Positions 31,678 through 39,621 of a DNA stretch of 64,000 nucleotides are shown here, piece after piece. This DNA is from Micromonospora sp. WMMA1363 (GTDB lineage Bacteria > Actinomycetota > Actinomycetes > Mycobacteriales > Micromonosporaceae). The notes under the pieces were generated by a model. The model saw only the letters and a list, made by a program, of their open reading frames with translations. It was not told where the DNA came from and did not search any database. Both the position numbers and the translations under genes were made by a program. The DNA lies in assembly GCF_030345795.1 (NCBI RefSeq), contig NZ_JAUALB010000001.1:3588001-3652000 (forward strand), in the 5' to 3' direction. Each line of letters starts with the position of its first letter. Position 1 is the stretch's first letter.

Positions 31678-31713
31678 GCGAGCGCCCCCAGCCTTCGGGC
31701 CGGGGGCGCTCGC
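31678..31713. terminator. Strong bidirectional hairpin between late genes and transfer operon
   Basis: GCGAGCGCCCC (31678-31688) pairs perfectly with GGGGCGCTCGC (31703-31713), an 11-bp G+C stem. It lies between the last rightward phage gene and the end of the leftward translocase gene, so it can terminate transcription from both sides. It also marks the border between the phage-like and transfer-like halves. Confidence 0.8.
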
Positions 31714-31804
31714 GCGTGTCTACGACACGTCATACCAGCGGTGGGGTGACCGTTGCGTCGGTGCAACGACGGCTGCGCCGGGACGCGACGTGAGATGTCC
31801 AGGG

Positions 31805-33709
31805 TCAGGCGGCCCCAGCCAGCTCGTACCGGCCGTAGCCGCCCTTCGCGATCTCTCCCGCCTCCATCAGATCACCGAGCAGGTTGTGGACCTGCCGCTC
31901 CGAATAGCCAGCCGTCTCAACGATCGCCTTCGGCGTCCGGTGCCCGGCACGGATCGCCGCCAACACACGCTGGTGACCCTCCCGCAACGCCCGCCGCGCC
32001 TCCTGCTCAGCCCGTGCCGCGAACTCCTGCCACGACGGAAACACCTGCAAGTCGATGGCGCCCACGGTCGAAGGCGGCACCGGAGCGACCGACACGTCAA
32101 GCGCCACACCTGCCCGGCGGGCGGCGATTCGCTGGCGGGCAGCCTCCAACGCCTCGTCTGCCATCTGGTGCCGACGCAGGTACGTCACACCCCACGCCGC
32201 CGCTGAACCCGGGTCCAGCGACCGCCAGGTGATGCGCTTCGGCCACACCTTCCGCTGCTCATTGCTCACGTAGTAGCTGCGGAACGGCGCCGACCGGGCC
32301 TCCGGATCCGGGTCGATCAGGTACCCGTACCCGGGTAGCGGCGGGAACTGGGACGGGTCTACGTCTACCTTGAACACCGACTTCGCGTTCGGGTCCTTAC
32401 CCCGCATCATCACCCCGTTACCGGCGAGCAGATTCGATCTGATCGCCTCAGCGCTCGGCGTGCCCGCACCGCCAAACGCGTCCAGCGTCGGTGCCTGCGA
32501 CGCAAGCAGTAGCGCAACGCCAACCTTCCCGCCTTCGCGGGCGATCGTCGACGCCAGGTATTGGATGCGCTGCCATGCCCCTGCGTTTTCCAGCTTCGAC
32601 ATCGGCTTGTGACACTCGTCGATGATGCCCAGCAGTCCGGGCCGATCGCCGGCCGGCGTGAACCCTTCAAGGGCCGCGATGGCGTTCTCGTCCTGCCGCA
32701 GCAGCATCACCAGATGCATGCCCTCCAGCATCACGAGGATCTGCTGGTGGGTGCGGGCCCTGAAGTCGGCGTGCGCCATGAGCAGCGGCGACGACGCGCC
32801 ACCTTGACCGTCGCCGTACAGGATCACCGTCGGATGGCTGGCGCTCGCGGCGAGGGACATGGCCACCGACTCAATAAGCCGCGACTTGCCCGACCCGGTT
32901 CCGCCCTGCACGTACCCGCCCCACAGCCGGTGCTCGGTGTACGCCCTCCAGGCGGCCAGGCCCTCCCCATCGGCGTACGGGCCGAGCGTCACCCGACCGG
33001 AGGCCGAGTCGAACGCCTCCGGCCCAGGCCAGTCCACACTGCTACGGATCGGGGAACGGGTGACGATCGTCAGCAGCACGTCCGGCTCCCGCTCAGTTGG
33101 GTGGGCCTCGATGAGTAACTCTTGGTCCGCCTGCAACCGCAGCCCGCCGCGTAGCTTCTTCGCCGCCGCGATCGTCATGCCGAGATCCTGTTTGCCGGGT
33201 CGTAGCCGCAGCGTGTACCGGATGCCGGCCTTGATGGGCTGAGGGTCACGCAGCGACGACCCGGGCAGCGCGCCGTCCGGGCGGCCCACGTTCTCCGACC
33301 ACAGCCGCTGGTACTCCGACCTCGACGTCTTCTGCTGGATCAACCCCACCGGGCGGGACCGCCACCAGTGCGTCGACAAGGCGTACCCGAACGCCATCAG
33401 GATGCCGACCGCGCCCAGCGACAGACCGGCGACAGTCACCGACACCAGCCACACCCCGGCGACCGCCGCGAACGTGTACGCCCGTCGGCGGGCACGCCGG
33501 TCGAACACCCGCCCCCGCACCTTCGTCGCGGCCACAACAGCGATGACGAACGCGGCACCGGCCACCCACACGGCCACCTGCTGCTCGTCGCCGGTCACAT
33601 GCACAGCGATGCGCGCCGCACCGGCGGCGACCACCAGCGCGCCGACGGCGGCGTGCGGGACGAGCTGCGGACGCAGCCCACCGGCTACCGGCTCGGATCG
33701 GGTGTCCAC
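31805..33709 (-). CDS. FtsK/SpoIIIE (TraB)-type DNA translocase
   Basis: The 634-residue protein begins with three or four membrane helices (HAAVGALVVAAGAARIAVHV, VWVAGAAFVIAVVAATKV, TFAAVAGVWLVSVTVAGLSL). The motor domain carries Walker A VQGGTGSGKSR and Walker B LLGIIDECHK. The C-terminus is a winged helix (RTPKAIVETAGYSERQVHNL, LGDLMEAGEIAKGG). This layout matches TraB/TraSA proteins of actinomycete plasmids and integrative elements, which move double-stranded DNA between mycelia, the winged helix reading 8-bp repeats in clt. FtsK-like genes also occur in some actinophages. It is the last gene of the leftward operon. Confidence 0.85.
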   Translation of the reverse strand: MDTRSEPVAGGLRPQLVPHAAVGALVVAAGAARIAVHVTGDEQQVAVWVAGAAFVIAVVAATKVRGRVFDRRARRRAYTFAAVAGVWLVSVTVAGLSLGAVGILMAFGYALSTHWWRSRPVGLIQQKTSRSEYQRLWSENVGRPDGALPGSSLRDPQPIKAGIRYTLRLRPGKQDLGMTIAAAKKLRGGLRLQADQELLIEAHPTEREPDVLLTIVTRSPIRSSVDWPGPEAFDSASGRVTLGPYADGEGLAAWRAYTEHRLWGGYVQGGTGSGKSRLIESVAMSLAASASHPTVILYGDGQGGASSPLLMAHADFRARTHQQILVMLEGMHLVMLLRQDENAIAALEGFTPAGDRPGLLGIIDECHKPMSKLENAGAWQRIQYLASTIAREGGKVGVALLLASQAPTLDAFGGAGTPSAEAIRSNLLAGNGVMMRGKDPNAKSVFKVDVDPSQFPPLPGYGYLIDPDPEARSAPFRSYYVSNEQRKVWPKRITWRSLDPGSAAAWGVTYLRRHQMADEALEAARQRIAARRAGVALDVSVAPVPPSTVGAIDLQVFPSWQEFAARAEQEARRALREGHQRVLAAIRAGHRTPKAIVETAGYSERQVHNLLGDLMEAGEIAKGGYGRYELAGAA

Positions 33710-33793
33710 GGCATCTCCCTCAAGCAGGCTCCCCAGGCTTCCACCGCGGCGGCGCAGACCAGCCCGGTCTGCGCCCCACGGAAGAAGCCCGGA

Positions 33794-34738
33794 TCACTCG
33801 TTGACCAGGGCCTCCTTGTCCGGCGCGTCCGGGTTGGACTGGTAGAACTCCCGGCCGCCGTGGAACTTCTGCATCTCCTCCGCCAGGGCGGTCCACTTCG
33901 CGGTCGCGGTCGCCGACGCCTCCCGCGCCTCGCCCTCCAGGCTCAGAACGGTGTCGCCGAAGCCGAGTCGTTGCAGGGCCCCGGCGTAGCCCTCGGAGTT
34001 GAACTGCTGGTGGGTCGCGGCGACCTCAGCGGCGTAGGCGATGGCAGTAGGCAGGCCGGTTACCTCGGCGTTAGCCATGTCGATCTCCTTTTCGATCTTC
34101 TTGACGTCGGGGAACAGGTAGATGCGAGCGGTGGGGGTGTCGGTGGGGTAGTTGCCCTCGGCGCGGTCGCAGGCGGGGCAGTTCGCCGAGCCGGGCTGCG
34201 CGTAGGTCACACGGCACCGCACGCACGTCGGCCTCTCGACGTCACCGATCGGGCGCATGCCGTCCTTCCATTCGGCGTTGCGGCGCTGCTGCTCTTCCCA
34301 CTCGGCGTTACGGCGCTGCTGCTCGGCCAGGCAGCGCGGACACGGCCGCCCATCCAGCACCACCGAGCCCTCACAGGTCGCACAGTTACGGGTGTTGTTC
34401 GGGTCGGTCGGATGCCGGTCGCGCCGCCGCTCCGACACCGGCCGGGGTTCGCGGACCACGTCGACCATGTCGTCAACCGGCACGTTCAGCCGCTGCGCCG
34501 CTTTCTTCGCCGCCCGGCTACGCCGCCACCCGGTGTTAGCCCGCAGGAAATCCTCCGTCGCGTCGTCCAGCCAACCGCGCACCCCGTACCGGGACTGCGA
34601 CTCACCCCGCCTGATGCGCTCCATGCGCTCACGGTGACGCGGCGGCGTCTGCCCCTTCAGCGCGTACGTCACATCCTCGGCTGACCGTTTTGCCATCCAG
34701 GTCAACAGCATGATCCAAAACAGGACGTCGAGGCCCAT
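33794..34738 (-). CDS. Membrane-anchored double zinc-ribbon protein (314 aa)
   Basis: The protein starts with a short hydrophobic helix (MGLDVLFWIMLLTWMAKRSA). It has two zinc ribbons, CATCEGSVVLDGRPCPRC and CVRCRVTYAQPGSANCPAC, separated by a duplicated EQQRRNAEWEEQQRRNAEWK stretch. The C-terminal 100 residues are helical (TGLPTAIAYAAEVAATHQQF, NSEGYAGALQRLGFGDTVLS) and resemble a small self-associating domain. It lies directly upstream of the translocase in the operon. I know no named family; a role in the transfer apparatus is inferred from position. Confidence 0.65.
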   Translation of the reverse strand: MGLDVLFWIMLLTWMAKRSAEDVTYALKGQTPPRHRERMERIRRGESQSRYGVRGWLDDATEDFLRANTGWRRSRAAKKAAQRLNVPVDDMVDVVREPRPVSERRRDRHPTDPNNTRNCATCEGSVVLDGRPCPRCLAEQQRRNAEWEEQQRRNAEWKDGMRPIGDVERPTCVRCRVTYAQPGSANCPACDRAEGNYPTDTPTARIYLFPDVKKIEKEIDMANAEVTGLPTAIAYAAEVAATHQQFNSEGYAGALQRLGFGDTVLSLEGEAREASATATAKWTALAEEMQKFHGGREFYQSNPDAPDKEALVNE

Positions 34739-34739
34739 C

Positions 34740-35201
34740 TCACGCCTCCGCCGTCGACGACTTGCGGATGACCCGGCGTGCCATCAACAGCGACGCCACA
34801 GCGCACGCCAACGTCAAACCCACCGCCGACTGCTCACCGGTCCACTCCGTCAGCAGACCGTTGACCCACCCCTGCGCGCCGTCAGCCCAGGCGGAGATCG
34901 TGTCGCCGAACTTCCCGTCCACCGCTGTCGCAATCGACGGAGCCAACAACGCGGATCCGACCGCGAACCAGTTCGGGACGCCATCAACGAACGAGTCGAT
35001 CAGGGTGCCGACCACGGCGACGATCAGTAGCAGCACCGGCAGCCACGCCCACGGCAGCGCCTCCAGCACCCACTCGATTCCGTCACCGACGAACGTCTCC
35101 GCGCCGAACGCGCCACCGACGAAGGCGAGCCCGAACGACAGCCAGGCGAGGGTTTTCACCCCCTTCTGCCGAATCGACCTGATATTCACGTGCTTCGCCA
35201 C
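34740..35201 (-). CDS. Three-span membrane protein of the transfer operon (153 aa)
   Basis: From the GTG at 35201, just after AAGGAGG, the protein reads VAKHVNIRSIRQKGVKTLAW and has hydrophobic helices at LSFGLAFVGGAFGAETFVG, LPWAWLPVLLLIVAVVGTLI and AVGLTLACAVASLLMA. It ends one base before the next gene. Small multi-span proteins of this kind (Spd proteins) support spreading of plasmids through mycelium in Streptomyces; equivalence here is inferred from context. Confidence 0.65.
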   Translation of the reverse strand: MAKHVNIRSIRQKGVKTLAWLSFGLAFVGGAFGAETFVGDGIEWVLEALPWAWLPVLLLIVAVVGTLIDSFVDGVPNWFAVGSALLAPSIATAVDGKFGDTISAWADGAQGWVNGLLTEWTGEQSAVGLTLACAVASLLMARRVIRKSSTAEA

Positions 35202-35211
35202 AAAGGCCTCC

Positions 35212-35694
35212 TTACAGGAACAGCCACAGCGCCAGGTCGGCGCCGGGGTGGATGACGTGATCGACCAACCACACGGCCGGGGGCAGTGTGGACAGCAGCT
35301 TGACGGTGACAACCGCGACCCCGAACCGCGCCGGCCGCTCCAACAGCCACTCGAACAGGCGGGCCGCCGCCACAGCCGGGACCGCCACCAGGGCCAGCCA
35401 CGCCCGCCCGAACGCACGCACCAGCCCGCGCCTGCTGTCGGTGTACCGGCCCCGCTCCGCGTACAGGCGCATCGTGTCCAGCGCCGGCCGCCGCTCCGTC
35501 AGCAGGGCCGGCGGGGTGCAGTACGCGCCGAACCGGGACAGCCACGCCCGCGAATCCAACGAACGACGGTCACTGTCCGTCATTGCAGAGTGCAGACCTT
35601 CCGGCGTCTCCGGGCCGGTTTCGCGCTCAGAGGGCAGGTCGGCGGAGTCTGCATTGCAGAGTGCAGTCTCACGCTGCGTCACATCTGCGGTCAC
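35212..35694 (-). CDS. Membrane protein of the transfer operon (160 aa)
   Basis: The 160-residue protein has a polar N-terminus (TADVTQRETALCNADSADLP), a conserved-looking SRAWLSRFGAYCTPPALLTE segment, and two hydrophobic helices (AWLALVAVPAVAAARLFEWL and FGVAVVTVKLLSTLPPAVWL). The GTG at 35694 overlaps the stop of the preceding micro-protein (GTGA); an ATG at 35583 is an alternative. A Spd-like role is possible. Confidence 0.6.
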   Translation of the reverse strand: MTADVTQRETALCNADSADLPSERETGPETPEGLHSAMTDSDRRSLDSRAWLSRFGAYCTPPALLTERRPALDTMRLYAERGRYTDSRRGLVRAFGRAWLALVAVPAVAAARLFEWLLERPARFGVAVVTVKLLSTLPPAVWLVDHVIHPGADLALWLFL

Positions 35695-35822
35695 TGGTGG
35701 CCCCCGAGGGACGCGCCGAGCGCGCCAGCGGCCAGCACGGTCACGACCAGCAGCACCAGGTAGGTGAGCGCGAGCCACGCGAGGCTGGTGTCACCCCGGC
35801 GCTTGCCGTTGGTGTGGGACAT
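35691..35822 (-). CDS. 43-residue single-span membrane micro-protein
   Basis: The frame reads [43 protein letters not shown]: a basic N-terminus and one transmembrane helix. GGAAGGAA lies before its ATG, and its stop overlaps the GTG of the next gene (GTGA), so translation is very likely. It is too short to place in a family. Confidence 0.65.
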   Translation of the reverse strand: MSHTNGKRRGDTSLAWLALTYLVLLVVTVLAAGALGASLGGHQ

Positions 35823-35901
35823 TGGTGTTCCTTCCTCTCGGGGTTGGAGGCGGGGCCCGGTCCGGCTTTGGTAGGTGGGGCCGGGCCCCGCAGCTTCGTG
35901 G

Positions 35902-35970
35902 TCAGACGGTCAGCGTGCGGCCCGAGTGGTTCTCCGTCGCGACTACGTAGAACGAGTCCTTCTTCGGCAT
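35902..35970 (-). CDS. 22-residue micro-protein with a strong ribosome site
   Basis: AAGGAGGACTAGACC directly precedes an ATG at 35970 that opens MPKKDSFYVVATENHSGRTL, TV and stops. The ribosome site overlaps the end of the upstream membrane-protein gene (its stop TAG is at 35974-35976). A near-consensus site at ideal spacing in front of so short a frame suggests that the peptide is made. Function unknown. Confidence 0.5.
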   Translation of the reverse strand: MPKKDSFYVVATENHSGRTLTV

Positions 35971-35973
35971 GGT

Positions 35974-37296
35974 CTAGTCCTCCTTCTTGGTCTTGGTCCG
36001 CTCAGCGCGGACCAAGTTGATAGCGGTCTGGGCGTCACCGGCGCTGGTCCAACCCATACGGTCCATGACCGTCCGGCGGCCCGGGATGTCACCCCGATAC
36101 GCGCGCTTCAGGTCACGGACCATGCCCTCTATCCGGGGCGGCACATCCCCAGCGGCGGCCGGGCTGACCGGACGAACACGGTCCAGGCGGACGGCGGTCC
36201 GCCGCAACGGCGTGGTCCGGGCGGCTGCTGCGTCCCTGGTCTCGGGCTGGTCCACCCCGTCCGAGGTGGACCAGTCCCGGTCCACTGGGTTGGACCGGCC
36301 ATTGGTCCGGGCCTGGTCCACCGCTTCGGTGCGGATCTGGTCCGCGATGCTGGTCCGCATCTGGACCAGCCCGTTGGACCACATCGGCCGGGGTGTCTGG
36401 TCCACGATGCTGGTCCAGGCGTACTCGTCACGGGTCCGGATCCGGGTCGCCGCCTCCGTCATGCTCCGGCGGGTGCGGTCCATCAACGCCCACTCGTCAG
36501 CGCTCGGCTCCACGACAGCAGCAGACGGATCGGTGAGCTGCTCGATACGGTGCACCCGCGCCACCCTCCGCTGCGCCTCGACGACCATCGCATCGTCGGC
36601 CTGCAACGCGAGCCGACGCAGCTTCGCCTTCCGCCAGCCCGCCAGCCGATGCGACCCGTGGTGCAGCCGGTGCGCGGTCACGGTCATCGCGTCGATACGC
36701 CGATCCCGGTCCACCCGCACCAGATCCTGCTGGCCCGGCTGGATCAGCCCCAGGTGAATGCCGATACGGCGGGGGGTCCAGATCCAACTCGTCGGCTGCT
36801 CGACGGCGCCCGGCTTGTCGGCGGTGATGCCCATCCACCAAATCCCGGCACCGACAGCAGGGGCGAACAGGCGTAGCAGAAACTCCGGCACCGAGCTGGA
36901 CGCGGTAGAGGCGACGATTCCGGACGCGGCGGCGACCGCCCACACGAAACGGATGTGCCGGCGGACGTCACCGGGCGGCTGCTGGGTGAGCTTGTGCTTG
37001 GCGAGCAGGCCCTGCGACACCATGACAACTTCGAACATGCCGAACAGGACCAAGGCGACCGGGATCGAAAGCTCGAGTGCACCCCGGGCGACCTCCCACA
37101 TGCCCTCGGCGGCGAACGCCGTGGCGAGGACGACCGCGAGGGTACCGACGCGTGTGTGCGCGTGGCCGGTGCGCAGGAACCGCCAGACCAGCACGGCGGC
37201 GAGCAGCGCGCCGACGATCCCGGCGCCGACCGCGACATGCCGGGCGTATGCCGGCGCCACGTCGAGCACCGGGCCGAGCCAGTCGGGCAGGTTCAT
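35974..37296 (-). CDS. SpdB/DUF2637-like membrane protein with disordered tail (440 aa)
   Basis: From the ATG at 37296 the protein has four transmembrane helices in its first 160 residues (VAVGAGIVGALLAAVLVWRF, VGTLAVVLATAFAAEGMW, VALVLFGMFEVVMVSQGLL, LLRLFAPAVGAGIWWMGITA). A basic helical region follows and then a long Asp/Gln/Arg/Thr-rich tail. The layout resembles DUF2637/SpdB membrane proteins of actinomycete mobile elements, which interact with the Tra translocase. The end of the gene carries the TGGTCC repeat cluster. Confidence 0.68.
   Translation of the reverse strand: MNLPDWLGPVLDVAPAYARHVAVGAGIVGALLAAVLVWRFLRTGHAHTRVGTLAVVLATAFAAEGMWEVARGALELSIPVALVLFGMFEVVMVSQGLLAKHKLTQQPPGDVRRHIRFVWAVAAASGIVASTASSSVPEFLLRLFAPAVGAGIWWMGITADKPGAVEQPTSWIWTPRRIGIHLGLIQPGQQDLVRVDRDRRIDAMTVTAHRLHHGSHRLAGWRKAKLRRLALQADDAMVVEAQRRVARVHRIEQLTDPSAAVVEPSADEWALMDRTRRSMTEAATRIRTRDEYAWTSIVDQTPRPMWSNGLVQMRTSIADQIRTEAVDQARTNGRSNPVDRDWSTSDGVDQPETRDAAAARTTPLRRTAVRLDRVRPVSPAAAGDVPPRIEGMVRDLKRAYRGDIPGRRTVMDRMGWTSAGDAQTAINLVRAERTKTKKED
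35994..36416. repeat. Cluster of 14 TGGTCC/GGACCA words (candidate clt/TRS locus)
   Basis: Exact TGGTCC starts at 35994, 36045, 36213, 36248, 36303, 36314, 36338, 36351, 36398 and 36411. Exact GGACCA starts at 36009, 36268, 36363 and 36376. Most fit the 8-mer (C/T)TGGTCC(A/G). The first pair forms a hairpin, TTGGTCCG at 35993-36000 with CGGACCAA at 36008-36015. Copies fall in all three frames of the host gene, so the constraint is on DNA. Traits agree with the short repeats bound by TraB-type translocases. Confidence 0.6.
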
Positions 37297-37300
37297 GCTG

Positions 37301-37660
37301 TCACTGCTGCCCGTCGCGCCGGCCACGCACAAGCAGGGAGAACAGCTCGGCGGCGAGTAGCTCCGCCTCGTCGAGGCTCAGGCTAAAGGCCCCGTCCGAC
37401 GACCGCACATAGACCTGTGTTGCACCCTCTTCGCCGTCAGCATCGAGACGTTCTAGCGAGATCTCCACCTCACGCTGCTCTGGCCCGTCGGTAGCCACGA
37501 TGGTGCGGGTCGCGCCGTGGTGAAACGTCACCCCAGGGTCCGGCGTCTCCCATGAATCGCCGCCCTTCCAGCAGTCGACGCACCACGGAGGGCACTTCGA
37601 TGGGAAGTCCGGCGGCACAATCGGCGATGCGGACGTCGGAGCGTGCGCGATGATGGACAT
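37301..37660 (-). CDS. DUF6907-like protein, first gene of the transfer operon (119 aa)
   Basis: The protein has the CPPWCVDCWKGGDSW segment followed by PGVTFHHGATRTI and a compact beta/alpha C-terminus (REVEISLERLDADGEEGATQ, VYVRSSDGAFSLSLDEAELL). The CPPWC...H pattern is the mark of DUF6907, small proteins found in actinobacterial mobile elements and near regulators. Function unknown. It is the promoter-proximal gene of the leftward operon and faces the GntR genes. Confidence 0.72.
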   Translation of the reverse strand: MSIIAHAPTSASPIVPPDFPSKCPPWCVDCWKGGDSWETPDPGVTFHHGATRTIVATDGPEQREVEISLERLDADGEEGATQVYVRSSDGAFSLSLDEAELLAAELFSLLVRGRRDGQQ

Positions 37661-37794
37661 GGTCTTCAGCCCTTCTCACAGCAGGGTTGGAGGCAAGGCC
37701 CTCGGCTGGTGTTGGTGCACCGCCGGGGGCCGCTTTCGTTAGCCAAGGCGAGCCGGTCAGGGAGGTCCACGTCCGCCACCATACGTCCATACCT

Positions 37795-37857
37795 GGCAAG
37801 GTAGCAAGGACGTGTACAGTGCGACATGCGAGGAACTTGCCGGGTAAGGCAGTAAGG
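37795..37857. promoter_or_regulatory. Paired direct repeats between transfer operon and GntR genes
   Basis: GGCAAGGTAGCAAGG at 37795-37809 and GGTAAGGCAGTAAGG at 37843-37857 match at 12 of 15 positions and are 48 bp apart. They lie in the 234-bp gap between the divergent DUF6907 and UTRA genes. Such a position suits operators for the GntR-type regulator encoded next door, as KorSA represses its own gene and the transfer and replication genes in pSAM2. Confidence 0.5.
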
Positions 37858-37894
37858 TCAGCCGAGATCACCACAAGCTGAGGGAGCGCCGACC

Positions 37895-38425
37895 ATGGGA
37901 CAGCCGAGGTGGACCAGCACCTCCGACCAGTACCTCAACCCCGTCGCCGGCGACGCCTGGACAGCCGACGCGGCCACCCGCGGACAGCAGGGCAGCCAGC
38001 GCGTCCTCAACGTCGAGACGATCCCAGCCCCAGCCGACATCGCCGAGCACCTCGGCGTCGCCCCCGGCTTCTCCATCGTCGCCCGCCGCCGGCTCATCCT
38101 CGCCAACGACCTACCCGTAGAGGTCGCCACGTCATACTGGCCAGCCAGCCTCGCCGCCATGACCGCCCTCGCCCAGCCAGCAAAGATCCCCGGCGGCGCC
38201 GTTCGGTTCGTCGCCGAACTCGGCTACACCCCAACCGAGGTCCGCGAGGACGTCACCACCCGATGGACCACCCCGTACGAGCAGACCACGATGGCCATGC
38301 AGAAGCCCGAGCCGGCGCTGATCCTCACCCGCATCCTGCTCGACGACACCGGCCAGCCCTACCAGGTCGACGTCAACGTCATGCGCGCCGGCCAGCACAT
38401 CCGCTACGTCCGGCAGGCAGGCTGA
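37895..38425 (+). CDS. UTRA-domain protein lacking a DNA-binding domain
   Basis: The 176-residue protein matches only the ligand-binding UTRA half of GntR/HutC regulators: ADIAEHLGVAPGFSIVARRR, DLPVEVATSYWPASLAAMTA, AVRFVAELGYTPTEVREDVT and a terminal YQVDVNVMRAGQHIRY. No winged helix precedes it, and the ATG has a good GAGGGA site. The next gene encodes a full GntR/UTRA protein, so this one may form mixed dimers or sense a ligand for it. Confidence 0.75.
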   Translation: MGQPRWTSTSDQYLNPVAGDAWTADAATRGQQGSQRVLNVETIPAPADIAEHLGVAPGFSIVARRRLILANDLPVEVATSYWPASLAAMTALAQPAKIPGGAVRFVAELGYTPTEVREDVTTRWTTPYEQTTMAMQKPEPALILTRILLDDTGQPYQVDVNVMRAGQHIRYVRQAG

Positions 38426-38427
38426 CC

Positions 38428-39183
38428 GTGACCGCCCGCGACCCCCGACCCCGCTCTCACCAGATCGCCGCCGAACTTCGAGCCGTCATCATGTCCGGCG
38501 ACCTCGCCCCGGGCGCGAAACTGCCCTCCACCGCCGAACTCATGGACCAGCACCGCACCCACGGTGCCACCATCCAGAACGCCCTCGGCATCCTCAAGGC
38601 CGAGGGCTACCTCGAAGGGCAGCCCGGTCGCGGAGTGTTCGTCCGCCCCACCCAGCAGCAGACCATCACCCCCGCCGACTACAGCACACCGTCGACGCCC
38701 GGCCAGCCGTACGCATGGATCACCGCCGCCGCGGACCGCGGCCAGCGCGGCGCGTCGCAGCTCCTCGACGTCGGCGAGCACCCGGCGCCCGTCCAGGTCG
38801 CCGCAGCGTTCGGCATCGACCCGGGCGAGCCGGTGGTGCGCCGACAGCAGTTGCTTACCCTCGACGGGCAGCCAGTCGAGCTGGTGTGGACCTTCTATCC
38901 GGTCGCCCTGGCCCGAGGCACTCCGCTCACCGCGCGGCGACTCATCAAGGGCGGCGCCCCAGCGGTGCTCGCCGAACTGGGGGTGGAGCCGGCATCCATC
39001 GAGGACGTTATCTCCACCCGCCCCCCGACGTCTGAGGAGTTCGTCGCCTTGGCGCTGCCTACCGAGGTGCCGATCCTGCGTACGTTCCGGGTGGTCGTGG
39101 CCGCGACCGGAGATGTCGTGGAGTGCCAGCTGATGGTGAAGGCGGGGCATCGACACGAGGTGCGCTACCGATGGCCGGCGTGA
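38428..39183 (+). CDS. GntR-family (HutC/UTRA) regulator, KorSA-like
   Basis: The 251-residue protein has a winged helix at residues about 8-72 (RSHQIAAELRAVIMSGDLAP, KLPSTAELMDQHRTHGATIQ, EGYLEGQPGRGVFVRP). A UTRA domain follows (VAAAFGIDPGEPVVRRQQLL, PVELVWTFYPVALARGTPLT, ELGVEPASIEDVISTRPPTS). GntR-type repressors such as KorSA silence transfer and replication in actinomycete integrative elements. It follows the UTRA-only gene by two bases and faces the transfer operon, so it is the prime candidate for control of transfer. Confidence 0.82.
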   Translation: MTARDPRPRSHQIAAELRAVIMSGDLAPGAKLPSTAELMDQHRTHGATIQNALGILKAEGYLEGQPGRGVFVRPTQQQTITPADYSTPSTPGQPYAWITAAADRGQRGASQLLDVGEHPAPVQVAAAFGIDPGEPVVRRQQLLTLDGQPVELVWTFYPVALARGTPLTARRLIKGGAPAVLAELGVEPASIEDVISTRPPTSEEFVALALPTEVPILRTFRVVVAATGDVVECQLMVKAGHRHEVRYRWPA

Positions 39184-39219
39184 GTGGGTGACGGTCGCGT
39201 CGAGGGCGACTACCCGTTG

Positions 39220-39244
39220 CGGGTGGCCGCCCTTTTGCCACCCG
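39220..39244 (+). terminator. Hairpin after the GntR gene
   Basis: CGGGTGGC (39220-39227) pairs with GCCACCCG (39237-39244), with a loop that contains CCCTTTT. It lies 37 bases after the regulator stop and fits an intrinsic terminator without a long T-tract. Confidence 0.5.
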
Positions 39245-39621
39245 GCGGCGAATGCGTAGATGGTGGCAGTTGTCTGCGATGCACTGCTGGTCGTGATAGT
39301 CAGATAGCGGACAGGCAGCCGATCAGGCGTCGGCTATGTCCGACATCGATGCAAGATCCCCGCGAGTTCCACGACACCTAATACGTGTGTACGACTTGCA
39401 TAACGTGAATTTGAAGAGCAGATTAAATCCCCTGCACAGAGATCCGCACGGCAGTCCCATCCGTGGGACCGCCACCAACCCGGGGGAGGTGGCCACCATC
39501 CAGCAGTCACACTCTCCATAGCAGACCGGGGACCGCACCGCCAGCGGCAACCCTCGGGAGGCCGGCGCGCACCCCCGTCCGACCTCCGATCATGCCCCTC
39601 CCCAATCTCACCTGATCGGAG
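39245..39621. other. Gene-free stretch of lower G+C next to the integrase region
   Basis: No convincing gene is seen. The section about 39345-39430 is clearly richer in A+T than its surroundings. A small hairpin GTCCCA/TGGGAC lies at 39454-39469 and GGTGGCCACC nearby. The stretch could hold promoters or accessory sites for recombination. No excisionase-like gene is visible. Confidence 0.4.

Noticed and set aside
31720..31800. CGTTGC/GCAACG inverted repeat as an att site or small RNA
   Set aside because: The repeat is short, and no tRNA or matching copy is seen elsewhere in the window.
39336..39521. 61-codon frame between GntR and the membrane protein gene
   Set aside because: No ribosome site, odd composition and no family features; treated as non-coding.
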